A stretch of DNA of 64,000 nt from Anaeromyxobacter oryzae (GTDB lineage: Bacteria; Myxococcota; Myxococcia; Myxococcales; Anaeromyxobacteraceae). A program made the translations under genes and the position numbers. The stretch is taken from NCBI RefSeq assembly GCF_023169945.1, contig NZ_AP025591.1, forward strand, positions 5,080,481 through 5,144,480. The letters run 5' to 3'. Numbering within the stretch: the first letter of the stretch is position 1; the number at the start of each line of letters is the position of its first letter. The notes beneath the pieces were generated by a model, which saw only the letters and a list, made by a program, of their open reading frames with translations, was not told where the DNA came from and did not search any database. Below are positions 1 through 7,830 of this stretch, in pieces.

Positions 1-408
1 GGGTTCTCGCGCCGCGGCCTCCTCGACGCCGGGAAGCTCCGCCGCGTCGCGGAGCGGATGCGCGACGATCTCTCGATCAAGGCCGCGAGCGTGGACGCGC
101 CGGTGCGGAGCCTCTCCGGCGGCAACCAGCAGAAGGTGCTCATCTCGCGGTGGCTCGCGCTCCGGCCGCGGATCCTGCTCATGGTCGAGCCGACCCGCGG
201 CGTGGACGTGGGCGCCAAGCAGGAGATCGTCGACCTCGTGCTCGCGCTCGCTCGCGACGGCTGCACCTGCGTGATCTCCTCGTCGGAGCTGGAGGAGCTG
301 CTCCGGCTCTCGAACCGGGTCCTCGTCATGAGCCGCGGGCGCGTCGCGCGGGAGCTCGCCGGCGCCGAGGCGACGAAGGACCGGATCATCCTGGCGGCGA
401 CGACGTGA
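1..408 (+). CDS. Sugar ABC transporter ATP-binding protein, C-terminal part (5' truncated by window edge)
   Basis: The reading frame is open from base 1 and only the end of the second nucleotide-binding domain is visible. The signature LSGGNQQK is followed by the segment ILLMVEPTRGVDVGAKQEI, as in RbsA/MglA-type ATPases that carry two NBDs in one chain. The Walker B aspartate of this class (normally LDEPTRG) is replaced by valine, codon gtc at 184-186. The complete paralogue at 36.8-38.4 kb keeps the Asp. A permease of the matching family begins 14 bp downstream, so the two are one operon that energises sugar import at the inner membrane. The substrate cannot be read from the sequence. The family call is firm; whether the substitution harms ATP hydrolysis is unknown. 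Confidence 0.88.
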   Translation, partial: GFSRRGLLDAGKLRRVAERMRDDLSIKAASVDAPVRSLSGGNQQKVLISRWLALRPRILLMVEPTRGVDVGAKQEIVDLVLALARDGCTCVISSSELEELLRLSNRVLVMSRGRVARELAGAEATKDRIILAATT

Positions 409-422
409 GCGGGGAGGGTGCC

Positions 423-1406
423 ATGGACGCGGCGGCGAGGCCGAAGAAGAGGCTCGGGGCGGTGGCGCGCATCTTCGGGCTGCGCGACTTCGGCGTGCTC
501 GTCGCGGCGGTGCTCATCGCGGCGTTCTTCTCCGTCATCACCCCGACCTTCCTCACCTCGTACAACCTCTTCAACATCCTGCGGCAGACGGCGGAGCTGG
601 GCATCATCGCGATGGCGATGACCATGCTCATCGTCGCCGGCGAGTTCGACCTGTCCGTGGGCGGCATCTACGCGGTGGCCGGCGTCGTCACGGGCGTCCT
701 CGCCGGCCGGCACGACGTGAACATCTGGTGGGCCGCGCTCGCGGGGATGACCGCCGCGCTCCTGCTCGGGCTCCTCAACGCGGTCCTCATCGCGTCGACG
801 CGCATCAACTCCTTCATCGCGACGCTCTCGACGATGATGGTCTACCGCGGCGTCGCGATGGTGCTCTCGGAGGGCCAGCCGATCTCGTTCCGGCTCGATT
901 TCTTCATGGACCTGTTCGGCCGCGCCGAGCTCTTCGGCGTCCTCCCGGTGCCCGTGGTCTGGTTCGCGGCGTGGGGCGTGCTCTCGTACGTGCTGCTGCA
1001 CCGGACGACCTTCGGCGTGCGCGTCTTCGCGACGGGCGACAACCGCGAGGCCGCCGAGCTCGCGGGCATCAAGACGACCCGGGTGAAGGCGACGGCGTTC
1101 CTCCTCACCGCGCTCGCGTCCGGGCTCGCCGCGCTCATCTCGCTCTCGTTCCTCCGCACCGTCACGCCGACCCAGGGGACCGGGCTCGAGCTGGAGGCCA
1201 TCGCGGCGGCGGTCATCGGCGGCACCGCCATGTCCGGGGGCGTCGGGAGCATCCTCGGGACGTTCCTCGGCACGTTCATCATGGCCGAGGTGCGCACCGG
1301 GCTCGTGCTGCTCGGGACGGACGCCTACGTCCAGGACGCGTTCGTCGGGCTCGTGATCGCGCTCGCGGTGATCGTGAACGTGCGGCTCAGCACCCGGCGC
1401 CGCTGA
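423..1406 (+). CDS. Sugar ABC transporter permease (RbsC/BPD_transp_2 family)
   Basis: This 327-residue, strongly hydrophobic protein belongs to the RbsC/XylH/MglC permease family. A charged N-terminus (about residues 1-20) is followed by a ladder of membrane helices. The motif GEFDLSVGG lies near residue 77 and the family motif AVIGGTAMSGGVGSILGT near residue 265. It forms the inner-membrane channel for the ATPase encoded just upstream. The ATG at 423 follows GGGGAGGG. The gene ends 21 bp from the convergent transaldolase gene, which is consistent with a pentose or related sugar as substrate, although that is inference. It is paralogous to the permease at 38.4-39.4 kb. Confidence 0.9.
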   Translation: MDAAARPKKRLGAVARIFGLRDFGVLVAAVLIAAFFSVITPTFLTSYNLFNILRQTAELGIIAMAMTMLIVAGEFDLSVGGIYAVAGVVTGVLAGRHDVNIWWAALAGMTAALLLGLLNAVLIASTRINSFIATLSTMMVYRGVAMVLSEGQPISFRLDFFMDLFGRAELFGVLPVPVVWFAAWGVLSYVLLHRTTFGVRVFATGDNREAAELAGIKTTRVKATAFLLTALASGLAALISLSFLRTVTPTQGTGLELEAIAAAVIGGTAMSGGVGSILGTFLGTFIMAEVRTGLVLLGTDAYVQDAFVGLVIALAVIVNVRLSTRRR

Positions 1407-1427
1407 CGGCGCCGGCGCGGCGCCGCT

Positions 1428-2528
1428 TCACTTGTCCGGGTTCGGGAGCAGGAAGTCCCGGACCAGCGCGTCGAGGTCGGCGACGGCCCCGATGAACTGG
1501 CGCAGGGTGCGGCGCGTCGCGCCGAACGCGTCGAAGTCCGCCACGGCGATGCCGTCCTCGGAATAGGCGCGCCGGAACTCGGCGAACCTCTCCTCGAGCG
1601 TGCTCACGATCCGCGGCTCGACCGGCGCGTCGATGCGGGAGACGGGCCGGATGCCGCTCGCGTCGAGCCGCTTCTGCCAGGCGTGCGGGGGCGAGATCAC
1701 GACGTCGCCGCCGACGAGCTCGCTCCAGTGCATGTGGTTGCGGAAGGCGGCGGACAGGAGGCGGATGCGATAGCCGCGCTCGCGGAACAGCCGGTACGCC
1801 TTCTTGAACACCGCCACGCCGGCCCACTCGAGGACGCCGGGGTCGACGGTGATGCCCTGCCTCTCCGCCACGACCTTGAGCCAGTCGTCGAGGCGGCCCA
1901 CCATGATCGTGCAGACCGGGCCCATCCCCTCGATCGGCTTCCCCTCGGCCTCGCGCCGGCGGAGCCCGCGCTCGACCGCCTCGGCGACGGCCAGGCACTG
2001 CGGCAGCGTGAAGCTCACCGTCGCGTTGATGCTGACGCCCCGGTACGTCGCCTCCTCGACGGCGGGGATGCCCGCGCGCGTCACCGGGATCTTCACGATC
2101 ATGTTGGGCGCGAGCCGGCTGAAGTGCTCCGCCTGCGCAACGATCGCGGCGGTGTCGCGGAAGAACCGCGGGTCGGTCTGGATGGAGAGGCGCCCGTTCC
2201 GGCCCCGGTACGCCTCGAAGGCGGGCCGGAGGAGCCCGGCGCCGCGCACCGAGAGCTCCTCGACGAGCCGCCAGGCGATCTGGTCCTCGGTCGCGGTGGG
2301 CAGCTCCTCGACGAGCCGGGCGACGCGCGGCTTCCAGGTCGCCATCTCCTGCTTCAGCACGGTGAGGGCGATCACCGGGTTGCAGGTGGCGCCCACCGCG
2401 CCGTTCGCGATCGCGTCGGTGAGCTCGTCGAGCGACGCGGAGTCGTTCCAGAGGCACGTCGGCGTCGTCTGGGTCATCTCGTGGAGCGCACCGCGGTACT
2501 GCTGCGCGGACGCGGCGGGCGTGGCCAT
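1428..2528 (-). CDS. tal: Transaldolase family protein
   Basis: This 366-residue protein is a class I TIM-barrel aldolase of the transaldolase family, which moves a three-carbon dihydroxyacetone unit between sugar phosphates in the non-oxidative pentose phosphate pathway. The N-terminal TCNPVIAL corresponds to the TSNPSL-like strand. The Schiff-base lysine is Lys146 in NMIVKIPVT, followed by GVSINATVSF. The protein is longer than the short MipB/TalC type. The ATG at 2528 is preceded by GAGGAGGGAA, and an in-frame upstream extension to 2606 has no comparable ribosome site. It converges on the sugar transporter and shares its upstream region with the activase gene. The exact substrate is unproven; some relatives are annotated only as transaldolase-like. 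Confidence 0.82.
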   Translation of the reverse strand: MATPAASAQQYRGALHEMTQTTPTCLWNDSASLDELTDAIANGAVGATCNPVIALTVLKQEMATWKPRVARLVEELPTATEDQIAWRLVEELSVRGAGLLRPAFEAYRGRNGRLSIQTDPRFFRDTAAIVAQAEHFSRLAPNMIVKIPVTRAGIPAVEEATYRGVSINATVSFTLPQCLAVAEAVERGLRRREAEGKPIEGMGPVCTIMVGRLDDWLKVVAERQGITVDPGVLEWAGVAVFKKAYRLFRERGYRIRLLSAAFRNHMHWSELVGGDVVISPPHAWQKRLDASGIRPVSRIDAPVEPRIVSTLEERFAEFRRAYSEDGIAVADFDAFGATRRTLRQFIGAVADLDALVRDFLLPNPDK

Positions 2529-2608
2529 CGCGTTCCCTCCTCGCGCGGCGCAGGATGGCCCCCGCCGCGGCACGGCGAAGGTAGCAGCGGGTCCGGCCGG
2601 GCGCAATC

Positions 2609-2648
2609 TGATTTCCAGCGGCGCGCCTGGGGTGGAAATCAGTTTCCA
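2609..2648. promoter_or_regulatory. Operator-like cluster of TTTCCA/TGGAAA half-sites
   Basis: Between two divergent genes lie three half-sites: TTTCCA (2612-2617), TGGAAA (2633-2638) and TTTCCA (2643-2648). The right pair forms a perfect dyad, TGGAAA-tcag-TTTCCA. The outer pair extends to a 9-bp perfect inverted repeat, TGATTTCCA (2609-2617) against TGGAAATCA (2633-2641). The stretch is clearly more A/T-rich than its surroundings. It looks like a repressor or activator binding site controlling the transaldolase, the activase, or both. The regulator is not identifiable. Confidence 0.5.
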
Positions 2649-2747
2649 TTCGGGGCCGATCCGCCCGGGCGCCGCCGGGTTCGTGCGTCACGTCGGTGAA
2701 ATGACACCTCCGGGGCGGGTCCTGCTACCTTGCGCCGCGGAGGCGGG

Positions 2748-5700
2748 ATGACACGTCACGTCGGGATCGACCTCGGGGCCGAGACCATCAAGATCGTCGA
2801 GCTGGCGGTGGGGCCGGAAGGCACGCGGCTCGTGCGCCGCGCCCTCGTCCCCCACGGGAAGGCGCCCGGTCCACGGCTCGTCGAGGCGCTCGCCGCCTGG
2901 GACTGGGACGGCGTGGCGCGGGCCGCGGTGACCGGACGCCTCGGGCGGCAGGTCGCGCTCGAGCGCGTCCCGCAGAAGGGCGCGGTCGTGGAGGGCGTCC
3001 GGCTCCTGCTCGGTCCGGGCGCGGTCACCGTCGTCACGATCGGGAGCCGCGGCATCTCCGTCGTCGAGCTGCCCGAGGCCGGCGAGCCGTCGCGGCGCGA
3101 GAGCGCGCGTTGCGCCCAGGGCACCGGCAACTTCCTCCGCCAGCTCGTGGAGCGGTTCGGGCTCGGCGTCGAGGAGGCCGCCGCGCGCGCCGCGGCCGCA
3201 CCCGACGCCGCGCCGCTGTCCGGCCGCTGCCCGGTGATCCTGAAGACGGACATGACCCACCTCGCCAACAAGGGCGAGCCGCAGGATCGGATCCTCGCCG
3301 GCCTCTTCGACGCCATCGCGGAGAGCGCCGAGGCGCTCGTGAAGCCGCGCCGATGCCCGCCGCGCGTCGTCCTCGCAGGAGGCGTCGCGCGCGCCGAGCG
3401 CGTCCGCGACCACGTGCGCCGGTTCCTCGAGGCGCGTGGGATGACGCTCGTCGACCTCGATCCCGAGCTCGGCGTCCACCTCGACGCCGCCGGCTGCGCG
3501 GTGCACGCGGCGCGGCTCGACTCCTCCCCGCCGCCGCTCGATGCGCTCCTGCGGGCCGCCGACGAGGCGCGCGTCGACCGGCTGCCGCCGCTCCGCGGCG
3601 CGCTCGGGCGGGTCAGGCGGCTCTCCGCCGGCCCCGCGCTCGCCATCGAGCCCGGCGCCGGCGTCGTGCTCGGCCTCGACGTCGGCTCCACCGGGTCGAA
3701 GGCGGTCGCCCTCGACCTCGCACGCGGCGCGCCGGTCTGGGAGGGCTACCTCCGGACCCGCGGCGACCCGGTGGGCGCCGCCCAGGCGCTGGTCCGCGCG
3801 TTCCTCGACGGGCCGGCCGCCGCCGGCGCGCTCCGCGGGTTCGGGGCGACCGGCAGCGGGCGCGAGATCGTCGGCTCGCTCCTCGCCACCTGCTACGGCG
3901 CGGACGCGGTCTTCGTGCTGAACGAGATCGCCGCGCACGCGCGCGGCGCGCTGCACCACGACCCGCGCGTCGACACGATCTTCGAGATCGGCGGGCAGGA
4001 CGCGAAGTACATCCGGCTCGACCACGGCCGCGTCGTGGACGCCGCCATGAACGAGGCGTGCAGCGCGGGGACCGGCTCGTTCATCGAGGAGCAGGGCCGC
4101 CGCTTCGAGGGCGTGGACGACGTGGCCCGCCTCGGCGAGATCGCCCTCGGCGCGGAGGCCAGCGCCTCGCTCGGCCAGCACTGCTCGATCTTCATGGCGG
4201 AGGTCATCGACGAGGCGATCGCCGCGGGCGTGCCGCACGACGGGATCGTCGCCGGCCTCTACGAGTCGGTGATCGCCAACTACCTGAACCGGGTGAAGGG
4301 GAGCCGGTCGGTCGGCGAGGTCGTCTTCTGCCAGGGGATGCCGTTCAGCGCCGACGCGCTCGCCGCCGCCGTCGCCCGCCAGACCGGGGCGGAGGTGGTG
4401 GTGCCGCCGAGCCCCGGGACCGTCGGCGCGCTCGGGATCGCGCTGCTCGCCGCCGACGCGGCGGAGGTCGCGGCGCGGCCGGCCCTCGACCCGCAGCGGT
4501 TCCTCGCCGCCCACGTCGAGCGGAAGGACACGTTCGTCTGCGGCTCGGCGGCGGGCTGCGGCGGCGCCGGCAACAAGTGCCGCATCGACCGGCTCACGAC
4601 GGTGGTCGAGGGGGCGGCCCAGCGGTTCACCTGGGGCGGCGGCTGCGCGCTCCACGACAAGGGCACCCGCCGCGCGAAGCTGCCCGAGGGTACGCCCGAT
4701 CCGTTCCGCGCCCGCGCCGCGCTCACGGCCGCGCTCGTCGAGCGGCTCGCCGCGAACGGGCGGAACGGCGAGCGCGTCGCGCTCGTCGACGCGTTCCAGC
4801 TCCGGGGGATGCTGCCGTTCTTCGCCACCTTCGTGGACGCGCTCGGCCACCGCGTGGAGGTGAGGGACGGCGGAGGGCGCGCGGCGCTGAAGCGCGGCGC
4901 CGAGGGCGCGAACGTGCCGTTCTGCGCCCCGATGCAGCAGTTCCACGGCGCGGTCGCGGCGCTCGCCGAGAGCGACGCCGACCGGCTCCTCGTCCCGCTC
5001 GTGCGCGAGGTCCCGCGCGTCGGCGATGAGCGCGCCTCCCAGCTCTGCCCGGTCGTGCAGGGCAGCCCGGACGTGCTCCGGTGGGACCTCGGCGCGGCGC
5101 GCGACCGGCTCGTCGCGCCGGTGTTCGACGTCGGCGCGGGCGCCCTCGACTCGCCGGGGCTCCTCGAGTCCTGCCGCCGGCTCGCCACGGACCTCGGCGT
5201 CCGGGGCGGGCGCTGGCGGGACGCGTGGGCCGAGGCGCGCGCCGCCCAGCTCGAGTTCGACGCGCGGCTCCTCGACGCCGGCCGCGAGGCCCTCGCCCGC
5301 TGCGAGGCGGACGGCCTCCTCCCGGTCGTCGTGCTCGGGCGCACGTACACCATCCACGACGAGGTGCTGAACTCGAACGTACCGGCCATCCTCCGCGAGC
5401 AGGGCGCCGTCGCGATCCCCGTCGACGCGTACCCCGTCGATCCCGCCGCGCCGCTCTTCCCGAACATGTACTGGGGGCATGGGCAGCGGATCCTCCGCGC
5501 TGCGTGGCAGATCCGGCGCACGCCCGGGCCGTACGCGCTCTTCGCCTCGAACTACTCCTGCGGGCCGGACAGCTTCACGCTCCACCTGTTCGCCGCGCTC
5601 ATGGAGGGGAAGCCGTTCGCTGTCATCGAGACCGACGGTCACGCCGGCGACGCCGGCACGAAGACCCGCGTGGAGGCCTTCCTGCACTGCGCCCGGGAGC

Positions 5701-7073
5701 ACCGCGCCGGCGGGCGGGACCGCGCGCCGCGCCCGGAGCGCCGCCTCACGGTCCGGAGCCGCTCCCTCCGCGAGCTCGTCGCGTCGGGGGACCGGATCCT
5801 GGTCCCGTCCCTGGGGCCGGCGGCGGAGGTCGTGGCGGAGGCGCTGCGCGGCACCGGCGCGAACGCCGAGGCGCTGCCCGACCCGGGCCCGGCCGCCCTC
5901 GCGATCGGCCGGCGGCACACCTCCGGGAAGGAGTGCCTCCCGATGATCCTCACGCTCGGGAGCCTGCTCGAGCGCGTGGAGCGGCCCGGCGCCGGCACCG
6001 AGCGGTTCGCGTTCCTCATGCCCGGCACCGACGGGCCGTGCCGCTTCGGCACGTACAAGGAGGTCCACCAGCTGGTCCTCGATCGCCTCGGCCACGGCGA
6101 TCGCGTCTCGATCTGGTCGCCGCCGTTCGGCGACTACTTCCAGGGCGTCCAGCCCGGGTTCGGCGCGCTCGTCCTCGCCGGCGTCGCCGCGACGGACCTG
6201 CTCCGCGACGCGCTCCACGACGTGCGGCCGCGCGAGGTCCGGCCGGGCGTCGCCGACGCGATCTGGGCCCGGCACCACGCGCGCCTGCTCGCCCTCGTCC
6301 GGCGCGAGGGCCGCGGAGACCTCTCCGTCGCGCGCGTGCTGCGCGAGGTCGGGGCGGGGCGCGTCTGGGGCGTCCCCGCGCTCCTCGCCGAGGCGGCCGC
6401 GGATCTCGCGGCGGCTTCCACCGGCGAGGACCTGCCGCTCGTGCAGGTCGTCGGCGAGATCTACGTACGGAACGTCCCGATCGCGAACGGCCACGCCGTC
6501 GACGCTCTCGCCCGGCGCGGGATCCGCGCGCGCATCTCCCCCGTCACGGAGTTCCTGCAGTACTCCGACTGGCTCGGCGTGCGCGGCCGGCGGCGCACGC
6601 TCGCGGGCCGGCTCGACGCCTGGGTCCGGCGGCGCATCGAGCGATCGTGCGAGGCGCCCGTCGCCGCGGCGATGGGCTGGGAGACCGCGCCGTACGTCCG
6701 CGACGTCGTGCGCTCCGCGCGCGACTACCTCCGCGACGCGGTGGAGGGCGAGGCGGTGCTCACGCTCGGCGCCTCGCTGCACGCGTGGCGCCGGCGGCAG
6801 GTGGACGCGGTGCTGTCGGTCGGTCCGCTCGAGTGCATGCCGAACAAGCTCGCGGAGACGCAGCTCGTCCACGCCGGCGAGGCCGAGGGGCTGCTCTCGC
6901 TCACGCTCTCGCTGAACGGTGATCCCGTCGACCCGGAGTCGCTCGAGGCGTTCGCGTTCGAGGTGCACGCGCGGGCGCGCCACCGCCGCGCCGGCCGCTC
7001 CCGCCTCCCGCCGCCCCCGCACGCGGTGGACGCGGACGGGCCGGGCGCGGAGCCGGACGAGGTGCTGTCGTAA
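2748..7073 (+). CDS. Giant acyl-CoA dehydratase activase-type protein (two ASKHA ATPase domains plus dehydratase-like regions)
   Basis: This 1441-residue protein belongs to the family with BadF/BadG/HgdC-like ATPase domains fused to regions resembling 2-hydroxyacyl-CoA dehydratase subunits. The first ATPase half starts at GIDLGAETIK and contains ARCAQGTGNF. The second starts near residue 305 (LGLDVGSTGSK), with cluster cysteines Cys438 (NEACSAGTGSF) and Cys479 (GQHCSIFMAEVI). A Cys-rich motif follows, CGSAAGCGGAGNKC, and then the long C-terminal part with SNYSCGPDSF and SGKECLPM. Activases of this type use ATP and a [4Fe-4S] cluster to inject an electron into a dehydratase. The ATG at 2748 follows GGAGG; a TTG six codons upstream is less likely. 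No separate dehydratase or ferredoxin gene is adjacent. The substrate is unknown. Confidence 0.82.
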   Translation: MTRHVGIDLGAETIKIVELAVGPEGTRLVRRALVPHGKAPGPRLVEALAAWDWDGVARAAVTGRLGRQVALERVPQKGAVVEGVRLLLGPGAVTVVTIGSRGISVVELPEAGEPSRRESARCAQGTGNFLRQLVERFGLGVEEAAARAAAAPDAAPLSGRCPVILKTDMTHLANKGEPQDRILAGLFDAIAESAEALVKPRRCPPRVVLAGGVARAERVRDHVRRFLEARGMTLVDLDPELGVHLDAAGCAVHAARLDSSPPPLDALLRAADEARVDRLPPLRGALGRVRRLSAGPALAIEPGAGVVLGLDVGSTGSKAVALDLARGAPVWEGYLRTRGDPVGAAQALVRAFLDGPAAAGALRGFGATGSGREIVGSLLATCYGADAVFVLNEIAAHARGALHHDPRVDTIFEIGGQDAKYIRLDHGRVVDAAMNEACSAGTGSFIEEQGRRFEGVDDVARLGEIALGAEASASLGQHCSIFMAEVIDEAIAAGVPHDGIVAGLYESVIANYLNRVKGSRSVGEVVFCQGMPFSADALAAAVARQTGAEVVVPPSPGTVGALGIALLAADAAEVAARPALDPQRFLAAHVERKDTFVCGSAAGCGGAGNKCRIDRLTTVVEGAAQRFTWGGGCALHDKGTRRAKLPEGTPDPFRARAALTAALVERLAANGRNGERVALVDAFQLRGMLPFFATFVDALGHRVEVRDGGGRAALKRGAEGANVPFCAPMQQFHGAVAALAESDADRLLVPLVREVPRVGDERASQLCPVVQGSPDVLRWDLGAARDRLVAPVFDVGAGALDSPGLLESCRRLATDLGVRGGRWRDAWAEARAAQLEFDARLLDAGREALARCEADGLLPVVVLGRTYTIHDEVLNSNVPAILREQGAVAIPVDAYPVDPAAPLFPNMYWGHGQRILRAAWQIRRTPGPYALFASNYSCGPDSFTLHLFAALMEGKPFAVIETDGHAGDAGTKTRVEAFLHCAREHRAGGRDRAPRPERRLTVRSRSLRELVASGDRILVPSLGPAAEVVAEALRGTGANAEALPDPGPAALAIGRRHTSGKECLPMILTLGSLLERVERPGAGTERFAFLMPGTDGPCRFGTYKEVHQLVLDRLGHGDRVSIWSPPFGDYFQGVQPGFGALVLAGVAATDLLRDALHDVRPREVRPGVADAIWARHHARLLALVRREGRGDLSVARVLREVGAGRVWGVPALLAEAAADLAAASTGEDLPLVQVVGEIYVRNVPIANGHAVDALARRGIRARISPVTEFLQYSDWLGVRGRRRTLAGRLDAWVRRRIERSCEAPVAAAMGWETAPYVRDVVRSARDYLRDAVEGEAVLTLGASLHAWRRRQVDAVLSVGPLECMPNKLAETQLVHAGEAEGLLSLTLSLNGDPVDPESLEAFAFEVHARARHRRAGRSRLPPPPHAVDADGPGAEPDEVLS

Positions 7074-7378
7074 GCGATCTTCCCCGCTCGGCCTGGCTGA
7101 AGCCCCACTGGGCTGACGATTCATCACGTGTCTCCGCGAGGCCTGGCGCGCCGGCGATCGTGATCGCGGGAGCCGCCGTGGCTGGTGGTTGAGCGGGGAA
7201 GGGGCTGAGAAGACGGGGACGGCGGGGGCGGAGCCGCGTGGACGGGGCGTCGCAGCGTGGATCGGCCCACAAGAAGCCTGCGTTGCGGCGCCGGGCGTTC
7301 GGAGCTGAGCAAGCTCGAGCCGCGGGCCGCGGGCCGCGAGCGGGGAACAGCTCCGCGGGGACCGGGTCGATTCGAACA

Positions 7379-7698
7379 TGCGACGTCACCACCGAGAACT
7401 GGGAGACCGTGCTGCCCCGGTTCTTCGGGCTCTCCCGGCGAGAGGCGATGGAGGTCCTCGCGGAGCTCCAGCCGCACCCCGCGCCTCCGACCCGGACCAT
7501 CGTCTGTCCGGTGCGGACCTCCGAGTTCGCCGCCGGCCCCGCCTACACGACTCCGACTCTCCCGCTCGAAGCCGGGCCGGCGGGGAACCGAACGTCCGGT
7601 TCGTCAGGCGAACTCACTAAGCGTGAAGTAAATGCTTCTGCCCCCACGCCGAGGCCCGCCGAGGTCGTTCCTCTCGCCGCGGACCTGCGCCGGTTCCA
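7379..7698 (+). pseudogene. HNH endonuclease remnant, central fragment
   Basis: Frame 2 reads VLPRFFGLSRREAMEVLAEL, then PHPAP, and later PRPAEVVPLAADLRRFH. I recognise this as the region ahead of the nuclease domain in the HNH endonucleases that occur in many copies in Anaeromyxobacter-type genomes. Homology breaks abruptly after RRFH at about 7698, where the next expected segment is found inverted. There is no credible start codon or ribosome site, and the HNH core is absent. The surrounding stretch 7074-7378 has no supported gene. The assignment rests on memory of the family rather than on an alignment. Confidence 0.5.
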
Positions 7699-7830
7699 CT
7701 CACCGTCCCGCTCCATCACGGCCCGCTTCACGTGCGCCGGGATGTGGTCGCACTATCTATCCATCCAGTCGTCCCCGAACACCCTCCGCGCCGAGATGAT
7801 GTTGTGCGACCTGCAGTGACCGCCGCTCAC
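7699..7830 (-). pseudogene. HNH endonuclease remnants, inverted and out of order
   Basis: Read leftwards, 7830-7753 gives CRSHNIISARRVFGDDWMDR and a TAG stop, the usual C-terminal end of an HNH endonuclease. After the stop, 7752-7699 continues in the same frame with HIPAHVKRAVMERDG, the segment that normally lies before that end. The order is therefore swapped, and both pieces are inverted relative to the fragment at 7379-7698. The central HNH residues are missing. The first bases overlap the stop codon of the M48 protease gene. This is a decayed, rearranged gene and not a functional one. Confidence 0.55.

Noticed and set aside
2688..7379. A leftward open frame of about 1560 codons opposite the activase gene
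   Set aside because: It is the antisense shadow of a strongly conserved coding sequence. It has an Arg/Glu/Asp-biased nonsense composition, no domains and no ribosome site.
7365..7385. tRNA-like T-loop (GTTCGAATC on the minus strand)
   Set aside because: No acceptor, anticodon or D arm can be folded around it, and it borders the HNH remnant.
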